This document shows positions 5,992 through 13,042 of a DNA stretch of 17,289 bases, one piece after another (position 1 is the stretch's first letter; each line of letters begins with the position of its first letter). The stretch spans positions 1 through 17,289 of the forward strand of contig JBGQBN010000070.1 of the NCBI GenBank assembly GCA_041494805.1. Reading direction: 5' to 3'. The notes below the pieces were generated by a model. The model worked only from the letters and a program-made list of their open reading frames with translations, ran no database searches and had not been told where the DNA came from. The DNA comes from JBGQBN01 sp041494805 (lineage in GTDB: Bacteria > Acidobacteriota > Terriglobia > Terriglobales > Acidobacteriaceae). Both the position numbers and the translations under genes were made by a program.

Positions 5992-7632
5992 ATGACGTCT
6001 GTTCTGAGGTGGTGCGTAGTTCCGTTGTTGGCGACAACGCTGGTGGCGCAGACTGCGGCTAAACCCAGGCCCAAGAAGGCGGCCGCATCCGCCCAACCCG
6101 CAGTCACCGCTCAGGATGTGCAATCGCTGCGCGACGCGCTGGCAGCGCAACAGCGCCAAATCGAGCAGCTTAAACAGATGTTGCAGCAAAGGGACCAGTC
6201 CTGGCAGCAGGCCCAGCAGCAACTCCAGCAGGCGCAATCCGCGGCCAGCGATGCCCAGCAGAAGGCAGCATCGGTCGAGACCTCCGCCAACGAACAGAAG
6301 GATACGGTCGCTAAGCTATCTTCTGACATGGCTGACGTAAAGACCACGTTGACCAACACTGCCGTCGGCACGCAGGACGAACAGAAGCGCATGTCGGCGC
6401 TGGAAGGATTGGTCGGGCGCTTCCGCTTCAACGGCGACGTCCGGGTCCGCGGTGAGAGCTTCTTCCAGGATTGCGCCACCTGCCTCGACCGGAACCGCGC
6501 TCGCATCCGGGTACGATTTGGCTTCGACGGCAAGCTCAGCGAAGACTTCTTGGCTGGCGTCTCGGTAGCCACCGGCAGTCTCGGCGATCCCACCTCCACC
6601 AACACCACCATGACCAACTTCTTCGACCGCCACACCATCGGTCTGGACCGGGGCTACATTACCTACAACCCGGTGGCGCACAAGTGGCTTTCGTTGACCG
6701 GTGGCAAATTTGCTTACACCTGGAATCGTACCGGCGTGACCTTCGACCCGGACTTGAATCCCGAAGGCTTCAGCGAGAAGGTCTCCTTCGATGTCAAGAC
6801 GCCCTGGGTCAAGAACATCAGCTTCGGACTGATCCAATCGGTGTTCAACGAAGTCTCGGCCGGCACCGACTCGTATTTCCTGGGTGGACAGGTGTCCAGC
6901 CGGCTGCAGATCGGACCGCTCACCAGCACGCCTTCGTTCGCCCTCATCAAGTGGAACAATCCGGATGCCATCCTGCAGGCCGGCGCTTTCGCGGTACAAG
7001 CGACCAACGGCGGCACCGGAATCCCGACTCCTGGCGAAGGTCCAGGGTGTGCGAAAGGCGGCCCGGGCGTTGCCCCGTGCTTCTTCGCACCCAACGGCAT
7101 GACCAACGCCACCTACAACGACGGCAGCGGCAAACCCCACTTCTACTCCCAGTGGATGTATGCCAACTTCATCCTCAACAACCAGATCAAGACCCCTCTG
7201 GCGCGGCTGCCGCTCAACCTGCTGCTCGAATACGAAAACAATCTGGACGCGAAAGACCACCCGCTCGATTCGAGTGGTAACGTCATCACCAGCCTGGGCA
7301 GCCAGTCGCATGCCTACCTGGTGGATGTCAGCCTGGGCCAGGTGAAGAACAAGAACGACATCCAGTTCGGCTACGCCTGGTTGCGGCAGGAACAGGACTC
7401 CGCCATCGCGTCCTTTGTGGAAAGCGATCAGCGGGCTCCGACCAACATTCTCCAGAACCGCATTTATGGGCTGTGGAAAGTGCGCTCCAACATCACCGCG
7501 GCGTACACCCTGTGGATTGGCCACACTCTGAACCCCAATCTGCAGCACGCCGTGGTAGCTTCAGGCACGCCGGCCGGACAGACCGAACCGAATCTCAAAC
7601 GTATGCAATTTGATTTGATCTACACGTTCTGA
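5992..7632 (+). CDS. Putative outer-membrane porin (coiled-coil plus beta-barrel), likely phosphate porin
   Basis: 546 residues. Signal peptide (VLRWCVVPLLATTLVAQ) at the start, then a Lys/Ala/Pro linker, then a Gln/Ala-rich coiled coil at about residues 41-135 (QSLRDALAAQQRQIEQLKQM and following), then a barrel of alternating strands from residue 143 (RFRFNGDVRVRGESFF) to the C-terminal FDLIYTF, whose last Phe is the outer-membrane insertion signal. The layout matches the Porin_5-like putative porins common in Acidobacteria. Two Cys pairs, QDCATC (about 159-164) and one in the Gly/Pro-rich loop GPGCAKGGPGVAPC, may form disulfides. AAGGAG lies five bases before ATG 5992. Placement right behind pstS, and a terminator right after, suggest that it feeds phosphate or polyphosphate to PstS; substrate specificity is inferred from context only. 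Confidence 0.87.
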   Translation: MTSVLRWCVVPLLATTLVAQTAAKPRPKKAAASAQPAVTAQDVQSLRDALAAQQRQIEQLKQMLQQRDQSWQQAQQQLQQAQSAASDAQQKAASVETSANEQKDTVAKLSSDMADVKTTLTNTAVGTQDEQKRMSALEGLVGRFRFNGDVRVRGESFFQDCATCLDRNRARIRVRFGFDGKLSEDFLAGVSVATGSLGDPTSTNTTMTNFFDRHTIGLDRGYITYNPVAHKWLSLTGGKFAYTWNRTGVTFDPDLNPEGFSEKVSFDVKTPWVKNISFGLIQSVFNEVSAGTDSYFLGGQVSSRLQIGPLTSTPSFALIKWNNPDAILQAGAFAVQATNGGTGIPTPGEGPGCAKGGPGVAPCFFAPNGMTNATYNDGSGKPHFYSQWMYANFILNNQIKTPLARLPLNLLLEYENNLDAKDHPLDSSGNVITSLGSQSHAYLVDVSLGQVKNKNDIQFGYAWLRQEQDSAIASFVESDQRAPTNILQNRIYGLWKVRSNITAAYTLWIGHTLNPNLQHAVVASGTPAGQTEPNLKRMQFDLIYTF

Positions 7633-7640
7633 GGGAAGCC

Positions 7641-7677
7641 AAAGCGGGCGCCGGGATGCTCTCGGCGCCTGCTTTTT
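7641..7677 (+). terminator. Intrinsic terminator of the pstS-porin operon
   Basis: A stem GCGGGCGCCG (7644-7653) with CGGCGCCTGC (7663-7672), ten pairs with one G.T, extended by A-T pairs, closes a 9-base loop and is followed by TTTTT (7673-7677). It begins 9 bases after the porin stop codon. Confidence 0.88.
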
Positions 7678-7705
7678 GCCGCAGGTTGCAGCGCCGTACT
7701 TGTTC

Positions 7706-7711
7706 TATACT
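7706..7711 (+). promoter_or_regulatory. -10 box of the small exported protein / ppk1 unit
   Basis: TATACT (five of six consensus positions) ends 10 bases before ATG 7722. No good -35 lies at 16-18 bases; the nearest TTGCAG (7686-7691) is at 14 bases. The transcript would have a leader of only a few bases, and no Shine-Dalgarno precedes the ATG. Confidence 0.5.
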
Positions 7712-7721
7712 GACTGTCCGT

Positions 7722-8135
7722 ATGAAGCGTTGCCTCATCACCGTAGCCCTGATCTGTGTCCTGCTGCTCCCCAGGTTGTACGCCGTCCAGAACCAGAACC
7801 AGTACCAGACCGGGAAAATCGTCGATGTGCAGCAGAAGGCACGCACTCGTATCCTCTACTACGTGGTCAACACTCCCGTAACCAAAGACGACCCGTATTT
7901 TGAAGTCTCGGTACAATTGAAGGACACGATCTACGTTGGGGAGTACACGCCGCTCCATGCCTCCGAAACTTTGCCCGAAGATTGGAGAGTCGATGCTTCT
8001 GTTTCGGCCAGGGTCGACAAGCACCACCTTTTTCTGAAGCGACCGGAGGGCATGGAATTACAGTTCGTGATTGTGAAGCGCATTGCATCGGAACCTGCCC
8101 AGAAGGCTGCCGAGCCCGTGCCGGCCAAGAATTGA
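7722..8135 (+). CDS. Small exported protein of unknown function
   Basis: 137 residues. A typical Sec signal peptide (MKRCLITVALICVLLLPRLYA, cleavage near residue 21) precedes a short Gln/Asn-rich stretch and a beta-rich domain (GKIVDVQQKARTRILYYVVN, YFEVSVQLKDTIYVGEYTPL, WRVDASVSARVDKHHLFLKR, ELQFVIVKRI) with an Ala/Pro/Lys tail. Alternating strands suggest a small beta-barrel or OB-like fold, but I recognise no named family. The chosen ATG is the first that yields the signal peptide and follows the TATACT box closely. It lies between the porin terminator and ppk1 (50-bp gap), so it may be co-transcribed with ppk1. No function can be assigned from sequence alone. Confidence 0.8.
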   Translation: MKRCLITVALICVLLLPRLYAVQNQNQYQTGKIVDVQQKARTRILYYVVNTPVTKDDPYFEVSVQLKDTIYVGEYTPLHASETLPEDWRVDASVSARVDKHHLFLKRPEGMELQFVIVKRIASEPAQKAAEPVPAKN

Positions 8136-8185
8136 CTTGGCCGGGCAGAGCCTTGAACATCCAGTTGGATTTGCGATCGTAGGTT

Positions 8186-10348
8186 ATGACGCGCATCTCC
8201 CTTGACAGTCCGGCCTATTACATCAACCGCGAGGCTTCCTGGCTGGCCTTCAACCGCCGCGTCCTGGAAGAAGCTCAGGACGAAAGCAATCCTCTTCTGG
8301 AACGCCTGAAGTTTCTTTCCATCACAGCCAGCAACCTGGATGAATTTTTCGAAGTGCGGGTGGCCGGCCTGGTGCAGCAGATTGAAGATGGCTACACCGA
8401 AGCTGGTCCCGACGGTCTCACCCTGGTCGAAGAGCGCGACCTCATGTCCCGCGAGACCCACCAGCTCCTGGATGATCAGTACCGCTGCTGGAACGAGAAA
8501 CTGCGGCCAGCGTTGGCGCACGACGGCATCCGCGTGCTCAGCCTGCACGAACTGGATTCGAAGGCCCGTTCGTTCGTGGAGGAATACTGCGAAAGGGAAC
8601 TCGACCTGCTCCTGACCCCGGTTACGGTGGATCCCGCCCATCCCTTTCCCAGGGTAATCAATAAGGCTTTGTGCGTGGCCTTTCTGTTGCGCCGCCGCCG
8701 CCGTTCTTCGCTGACCTATACCGGTGTGGTTACGGTGCCACGTGCCCTGCCGCGCCTGGTACGCCTGCCCTCGGAAGGAACCGACGATTTTATTTTCCTG
8801 GCCGACCTGGTGGCCTTCCATGCTTCCCGCATGTATCACGGGTACGACATCGTTTCCTCCGCGGCCTTCCGGGTTACCCGCAACAGCAATCTGTATGTGG
8901 CAGAGGAGGAGTCCCGCAGCCTGCTGGAATCCGTTCGCACCGAACTGCACAACCGCCGCAAAGGCGACGCCGTGCGCCTGGAGATCGAGGCCGATGCCGA
9001 TCCTGAAATCATAGAGCGCCTACGCACTAATTTCGAGTTGGAACCCTGGCAGGTGTTCTCCGTCCATGGGCCGGTGAATCTGTCGCGCCTGTTCAACATT
9101 TACGAGCAGACGGCCCATCCCGAACTCAAGTTCAAGCCCTTCGCGCCCCGCGAACTCCGTCTCACCGCCAAGTCGCAGGACTTGTTTGAGGAATTGCGGC
9201 GGCACGACGTTCTGCTGCATCACCCGTTTGACTCGTACGACGCAGTGGTATCGTTCATCGAGGCAGCCTCGGAAGATCCACGTGTCCTTTCCATCAAGCA
9301 GACTCTTTACCGCACCAGCGAGCACTCGCTGATCGTTCCCGCGTTGATCACTGCGGCGGAAAAAAAGGAAGTCACTGCGGTGGTGGAGTTGAAGGCCCGC
9401 TTCGACGAAGACTCAAACATCCGCTGGTCGCGCGACCTGGAAGACGCCGGCGTGCAGGTGTTCCATGGCCTGGTCGGTCTGAAGACCCACTGCAAGCTTT
9501 CGCTGCTGGTACGCCGCGATCCCGACGGAGTCATCCGGCGCTATGCGCACCTGGGCACCGGCAACTACAACACCACCACGGCGCGCATCTATACGGACGT
9601 GAGCCTGCTCACCGCCGACCCGGAAATTACCGCCGCCGTGCACGATGTCTTCAGCTTCCTGACCGCCTATGCCGAACACCCGAACTACGAACCGCTTTTC
9701 GTTTCCCCGCTTGACCTCGCCGAACACTGCCTGGCCTTGATCGCCCGCGAAGCGGAACACGCCCGTCACGGCCGCCCCGGGCACATTATCGCCAAGATGA
9801 ATGCGCTGCTCGACAAGAACATCATCACCGCGCTGTATCGTGCCTCTCAGGCTGGAGTGGAAGTTGATCTCCTCGTGCGCGGCATGTGCGCTCTCCGTCC
9901 CGGTGTGCGCGGAGTAAGTGACCACATCCGGGTACGCAGCATTGTTGGCCGCTTCCTCGAGCACAGCCGCATCTTCTACTTCGCCAACGGCGGCCAGGAA
10001 GAGGTTTATCTGGGCAGCGCCGACTGGATGCCGCGCAATCTCTACGAGCGCGTGGAAGTCATTTTCCCGCTCAAGGACACCCTCCTGCGCGAGCGGGTGC
10101 GGCACGAAATCCTCGATGCCTACCTGGCGGACACTCTAAAATCCCGCCTGTTGCAAAAAGATGGAACCTACATTCGCGCCTGGCAGACGCCGGGCGGCAA
10201 ACGGAAGCTCGCACCGCCGCCGGGAGCGGGCGCCTTCAATGTGCAACAGTTCCTGATCGGACTGGCGGAAGGGAAGCAGCCCCTGGACGCCATCCCGGTC
10301 GCCGCCCCGCAAAAACGGCGGAAAGCATTACTCGGAAGGGAACGATAA
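8186..10348 (+). CDS. ppk1: Polyphosphate kinase PPK1
   Basis: 720 residues, full length. It reversibly transfers the ATP gamma-phosphate to the end of a polyphosphate chain through a phosphohistidine intermediate. The N-terminal domain opens with the family pattern YYINREASWLAFNRRVLEEA followed by NPLLERLKFLSITASNLDEF; the head domain and two phospholipase-D-like C-terminal domains follow. His435 in GLKTHCKLSLLVRR is the expected autophosphorylated residue; His593 in GRFLEHSRIFYF is the second active-site His. HLGTGNYNTTTARIYTD, SIKQTLYRTSE and LGSADWMPRNLYERVEVIFP are further signatures. The C-terminal 50 residues are basic and Pro/Gly-rich, probably disordered. Only AGG two bases away precedes the ATG, so initiation may be weak. 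sixA follows after 6 bases, so both are one operon. Confidence 0.97.
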   Translation: MTRISLDSPAYYINREASWLAFNRRVLEEAQDESNPLLERLKFLSITASNLDEFFEVRVAGLVQQIEDGYTEAGPDGLTLVEERDLMSRETHQLLDDQYRCWNEKLRPALAHDGIRVLSLHELDSKARSFVEEYCERELDLLLTPVTVDPAHPFPRVINKALCVAFLLRRRRRSSLTYTGVVTVPRALPRLVRLPSEGTDDFIFLADLVAFHASRMYHGYDIVSSAAFRVTRNSNLYVAEEESRSLLESVRTELHNRRKGDAVRLEIEADADPEIIERLRTNFELEPWQVFSVHGPVNLSRLFNIYEQTAHPELKFKPFAPRELRLTAKSQDLFEELRRHDVLLHHPFDSYDAVVSFIEAASEDPRVLSIKQTLYRTSEHSLIVPALITAAEKKEVTAVVELKARFDEDSNIRWSRDLEDAGVQVFHGLVGLKTHCKLSLLVRRDPDGVIRRYAHLGTGNYNTTTARIYTDVSLLTADPEITAAVHDVFSFLTAYAEHPNYEPLFVSPLDLAEHCLALIAREAEHARHGRPGHIIAKMNALLDKNIITALYRASQAGVEVDLLVRGMCALRPGVRGVSDHIRVRSIVGRFLEHSRIFYFANGGQEEVYLGSADWMPRNLYERVEVIFPLKDTLLRERVRHEILDAYLADTLKSRLLQKDGTYIRAWQTPGGKRKLAPPPGAGAFNVQQFLIGLAEGKQPLDAIPVAAPQKRRKALLGRER

Positions 10349-10354
10349 GGCGAG

Positions 10355-10885
10355 ATGGTTATCTATTTTTTGCGCCACGCCAGTGCCGGCGAACCCGTCA
10401 GCAACCCGAAGAAAGATGAAAAGCGCGCCCTGGACGAAATCGGAGTCGAGCAATGCGGCAATGTAGGCCGTACCCTAGCTGCTTTGAACGTCCAGGTGGA
10501 CGTGATTCTCTCCAGCCCGTTGAAGCGGGCCACGCAGACGGCTTCACTGGTCGGCAACGAAATGGGCTACGAAAAAAAACTGCAGATTGAAGACGGCCTT
10601 CGCCCCGGCGCATCCTTTGCCGACTTTCGCAAAATGCTCGACAAGTATGCCCGCCTCGAAACCATCATGGTGGTGGGGCACAACCCCAACCTGAGCGAGT
10701 TCCTGGGACGCTCCATCAGCGAGACCGGCTGTGAAGCCGCAGTCGAACTAAAAAAAGGAGCTGTGGCCAGAGTGGAAATGGGACGCAATTCGGCTGCCCT
10801 GCACTGGTGCTTGACGCCAAAGGTGCTGCGCACCATCTATGCTGCCGCCGCCGAGAGCGCGCGTCCGAAGACTTCGCGGAAATAA
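10355..10885 (+). CDS. sixA: SixA-type phosphohistidine phosphatase (histidine phosphatase superfamily)
   Basis: 176 residues. The catalytic RHG-like motif is at the N-terminus (YFLRHASAGE, His8 as phospho-acceptor), followed by ILSSPLKRATQTA carrying the conserved Arg, and the second active-site His109 in VVGHNPNLSEF. This arrangement and size are typical of SixA, which removes phosphate from phosphohistidine proteins, rather than of larger phosphoglycerate mutases. AAGG four bases before the ATG overlaps the ppk1 stop region; the 6-bp gap to ppk1 implies co-transcription. Coupling to PPK1, itself working through phosphohistidine, suggests a role in polyphosphate control, which is inference. 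The last 49 bases overlap the end of the oppositely oriented ppx gene. The Ala-rich, basic tail encoded there is beyond the conserved domain. Confidence 0.92.
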   Translation: MVIYFLRHASAGEPVSNPKKDEKRALDEIGVEQCGNVGRTLAALNVQVDVILSSPLKRATQTASLVGNEMGYEKKLQIEDGLRPGASFADFRKMLDKYARLETIMVVGHNPNLSEFLGRSISETGCEAAVELKKGAVARVEMGRNSAALHWCLTPKVLRTIYAAAAESARPKTSRK

Positions 10886-12366
10886 CCTTTTTCCTTCTCC
10901 ACTGCCCACAATTCCAGATCCGTGCTGGCCCTTCTCTTCGCCAGCAACGCCAGTGTGACTTCACCATGGCGTACCCGAACCCGGGCCATCCGGATGGCGC
11001 CACTGCGTCCCAGATTCAGCGCGCGCGCCAGCCGCAGCAGGGAAGATGCCTTGCGCACGTGCTCCCGGTCGGCGGGCTGCAACACCTTCATGGGACTATC
11101 GCCCGGCGCCGGCCGGGACTTTCCCAGGTAGCGCGCAATGGCTGCGATGATCAATCTCTGCTGCGGCGTGTATCCCAGGATTTCAGAGTGCGAAATAATG
11201 TAGTACGCGTGCCGGTGCCGTCCGCTGCGGTTCACATAGTCGCCCACTTCATAGAGCATGGCGGCGGCGGAAAGCCATTCCCGATACTCCGGCGGCAGAC
11301 GATGCACCGACTTCAGAGCCACAAAAAGATGCATGGCCGAGTCGCGGACCTGGAGCGCGTGCCCGATCTCAACCCGATAGTGCTCCACTGCGGCCCGGAT
11401 CGAATCCCAGCGTTCCGACTCGAGTTGCTTGCCGGAGCGCGTGCCGCGGTCGTACTCCGCCGCCATCTGGGCCAGAACTCCGTCCTGCAATCCCAGCGGG
11501 GAATAGCGGAATCCCGGCAGCTGGCAGCGTTCCAGGAGTTCGGCATAAACCGCTGCGCCCGCGACGATGATCTCGGCCCGCCGCGGTCCAACTCCAGAGA
11601 GTTTCTTGCGGTCATCAAGCGCCAGCCGCGACAGCATTTTGGCGATTCGCCGCATCTGCTCCCGCGACACCACCGTCGCCCGTGGCCCTTTCGTCTTGTA
11701 CAACCCGTGGCAAACCGCCGCCAGCGAGGCGGCGGTACCTGAAGTTGCCAGCACAACCTTCGGCCGGGCCCGCGAGATCCGGCCCGCAATCCGCCCGATC
11801 TCGCGTTCGATAAAGCCCCTGAGGCGCCGCAATTCCGCCTTGCGCGGCGGATCATGGTGAAGGAACTCGTTGGTCAGGCGCACGGCCCCCAAGGGCAGGC
11901 TCACTGTCTCCCGAATATGTCCCTTGCCGGAAATAGTCAACTCGCAGCTGCCACCACCCAGATCCATCATCAGCACCGGCGACCGGCTCACCCTCAAGCT
12001 GGAAACCAGTCCCAGGTGAATCAGCCGCGCTTCCTCCAGCCCGGAGATGATATCCACTTTCCATCCCGTGGCTGAGCGCACCCATTCCAGAAAAGCTCGC
12101 GAGTTGCGCGCGTCGCGCAAGGCGCTGGTGCCGACGACGCGTATCGAATCGGTGCCTGCATCCTGCACCGCGCGGTGAAAGCGCCGCAGCACTTTTACGG
12201 TGTCGGCCATGGCGTCCGGAGAAAGGAAGCCGCTGCGGAAGACCCACTCCCCCAAGCGAGTGACCTCGCGTTCTTCATGGACCGCATGCAGATGCCGTCC
12301 TTTCAGGCGCGCCATCTTCAAGCGGACGGAGTTGGAACCGATGTCAACAGCCGCAAAGGTTGGCAT
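10837..12366 (-). CDS. ppx: Exopolyphosphatase / pppGpp phosphatase (Ppx/GppA family)
   Basis: 509 residues, close to E. coli Ppx. It degrades polyphosphate to phosphate or converts pppGpp to ppGpp; the two activities cannot be told apart by eye. ASKHA-fold motifs are present: AVDIGSNSVRLKMARL (7-22), VVGTSALRDARN, IISGLEEARLI with the catalytic Glu at 111/112, MMDLGGGSCELTI (134-146) and LATSGTAASLAA. The C-terminal part (about 325-470) is the HD-like helical domain (WLSAAAMLYEVGDYVNRSGR, HAYYIISHSEILGYTPQQRL). In E. coli the corresponding motif begins with His (MLHEVG); here it is Tyr372. The ATG at 12366 lacks a clear ribosome site; a TAAACT box (12381-12386) sits 14 bases upstream. The stop lies inside sixA. 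Facing ppk1-sixA, it forms a convergent synthesis/degradation pair. Confidence 0.93.
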   Translation of the reverse strand: MPTFAAVDIGSNSVRLKMARLKGRHLHAVHEEREVTRLGEWVFRSGFLSPDAMADTVKVLRRFHRAVQDAGTDSIRVVGTSALRDARNSRAFLEWVRSATGWKVDIISGLEEARLIHLGLVSSLRVSRSPVLMMDLGGGSCELTISGKGHIRETVSLPLGAVRLTNEFLHHDPPRKAELRRLRGFIEREIGRIAGRISRARPKVVLATSGTAASLAAVCHGLYKTKGPRATVVSREQMRRIAKMLSRLALDDRKKLSGVGPRRAEIIVAGAAVYAELLERCQLPGFRYSPLGLQDGVLAQMAAEYDRGTRSGKQLESERWDSIRAAVEHYRVEIGHALQVRDSAMHLFVALKSVHRLPPEYREWLSAAAMLYEVGDYVNRSGRHRHAYYIISHSEILGYTPQQRLIIAAIARYLGKSRPAPGDSPMKVLQPADREHVRKASSLLRLARALNLGRSGAIRMARVRVRHGEVTLALLAKRRASTDLELWAVEKEKGYFREVFGRALSAAAA

Positions 12367-12465
12367 GACGGGAGCCAGATAGTTTACCGCGTGACCGGGA
12401 GGGTTCTGGGGAAAATGTGGGTGTCTCGGAAAAGCGCGCCAGGAGTGACCGGAACCCGGTTGTTA

Positions 12466-12696
12466 CTACGTTGCCTTGAACGGGTTCAAGATTTGCAGGC
12501 CAAGGCCGGCGAAGTCCCGCTCGTTTCTGGTAGCCACAACCAGTTGGTGAATGCGGGCGGTCGCGGCGATCATGACCATTTTAGCCTTGGTTTTCTTGCT
12601 GGCTTTTATGGCTTTCTTCGGCGACGGTTTGGACTTGAGCAGGTTACGAAGGACATTCTCGAACTCGCTTTTCTTGAACTGAGGATCGTCTGTCAT
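12466..12696 (-). pseudogene. Chimeric ORF: VapC-like PIN C-terminus joined to a basic N-terminal segment
   Basis: 76 residues. The last 37 (MVMIAATARIHQLVVATRNE and RDFAGLGLQILNPF) match the C-terminus of VapC-type PIN ribonucleases, normally D-x-x-IAATA...TRN-x-x-DF...NP. The Asp before IAATA is replaced (KMVMIAATA), and the first two thirds of the PIN domain, holding the other acidic residues, are absent. The first 39 residues (MTDDPQFKKSEFENVLRNLL, then a Lys/Ser/Pro-rich run) resemble none of the PIN domain and may come from a short antitoxin-like gene. An internal deletion joining antitoxin-like and toxin genes is the simplest reading, so ribonuclease activity is not expected. It could still be expressed as a small basic protein. 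It lies between ppx and the tRNA-like gene on the same strand. Confidence 0.6.
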
Positions 12697-12731
12697 GGTA
12701 AGATGCCGTCCGATTTAGAATGTATAGGGTG

Positions 12732-12817
12732 GGTGACGGAGGGGAGTCGAACCCCCACACCGGGCCACGGGGCAGATTACAAATCTGCTGCTCTCGCCAC
12801 ATGAGCAAGCCGTCACC
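12732..12817 (-). tRNA. Noncanonical tRNA-like gene, anticodon UGU (Thr codon ACA), 8-bp acceptor and long variable arm
   Basis: 86 nt. The acceptor stem GGTGACGG pairs perfectly with CCGTCACC (8 bp, normal is 7). The D arm contains the canonical core GCTCA...GG...GAGC. The anticodon stem GCAGA/TCTGC is perfect and closes the 7-base loop TTTGTAA, giving anticodon TGT (12779-12781) with T33 and A37. The T arm GGGGG-TTCGACT-CCCCT has four GC pairs plus one G.T. The 3' side from T-loop to acceptor end is 13 nt instead of 12, and the variable region is about 15 nt with a possible 3-bp stem (CCG/CGG), whereas normal tRNA-Thr has 4-5. The outermost G-C pair and C at the discriminator position look like tRNA-His (G-1:C73). 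CCA is not encoded. It is clearly tRNA-shaped; which amino acid it carries is open. Confidence 0.85.
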
Positions 12818-12910
12818 ATATCTTTGAACTAGACCGACGCGAACCAGGTAGATTCTCCAAGTTCGCGCCGGGGTGTTAAACTAACGTTGTGGTTGTTTGT
12901 GTACCCACTG

Positions 12911-12957
12911 ATCCGTCAGCCTTCCCCGCTCGCGAAGCTTAGGGAGGCTGGCGGATT
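12911..12957. repeat. Strong intergenic inverted repeat
   Basis: ATCCGTCAGCCTTCCC (12911-12926) pairs with GGGAGGCTGGCGGAT (12942-12956): fifteen pairs with one G.T and one bulged T. The 15-base loop can form a further small hairpin (GCT/AGC). On the plus strand it is followed by TCGTTTT, so it may be a terminator, although no plus-strand gene precedes it. It sits in the 225-bp gap between the tRNA-like gene and the winged-helix-like gene, where I see no coding sequence. Confidence 0.6.
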
Positions 12958-13042
12958 CGTTTTGGTGCTTGGTTATCGGTCTCGGCGGCGTGGGTTGCGA
13001 CTCCGCTGTGCCTATATTGTTAACTTCGTCGTCGGCCACCTT

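Noticed and set aside
6316..7548. Long antisense open frame in the porin gene (410 codons)
   Set aside because: High GC produces long shadow frames; the porin on the plus strand has signal peptide, barrel pattern, ribosome site and terminator.
8132..8137. TTGACT overlapping the stop of the small exported protein, as a -35 for ppk1
   Set aside because: No -10-like hexamer lies 16-18 bases downstream.
12175..12804. Plus-strand open frame of 209 codons
   Set aside because: It is antisense to ppx, the toxin remnant and the tRNA-like gene; its open frame reflects their base composition.
12732..12817. Reading the tRNA as an ordinary tRNA-Tyr (long variable arm, GTA anticodon) or as tRNA-Sec
   Set aside because: The perfect 5-bp anticodon stem places TGT, not GTA or TCA, at positions 34-36, and the D arm has the standard GCTCA core rather than the 6-bp D stem of tRNA-Sec.
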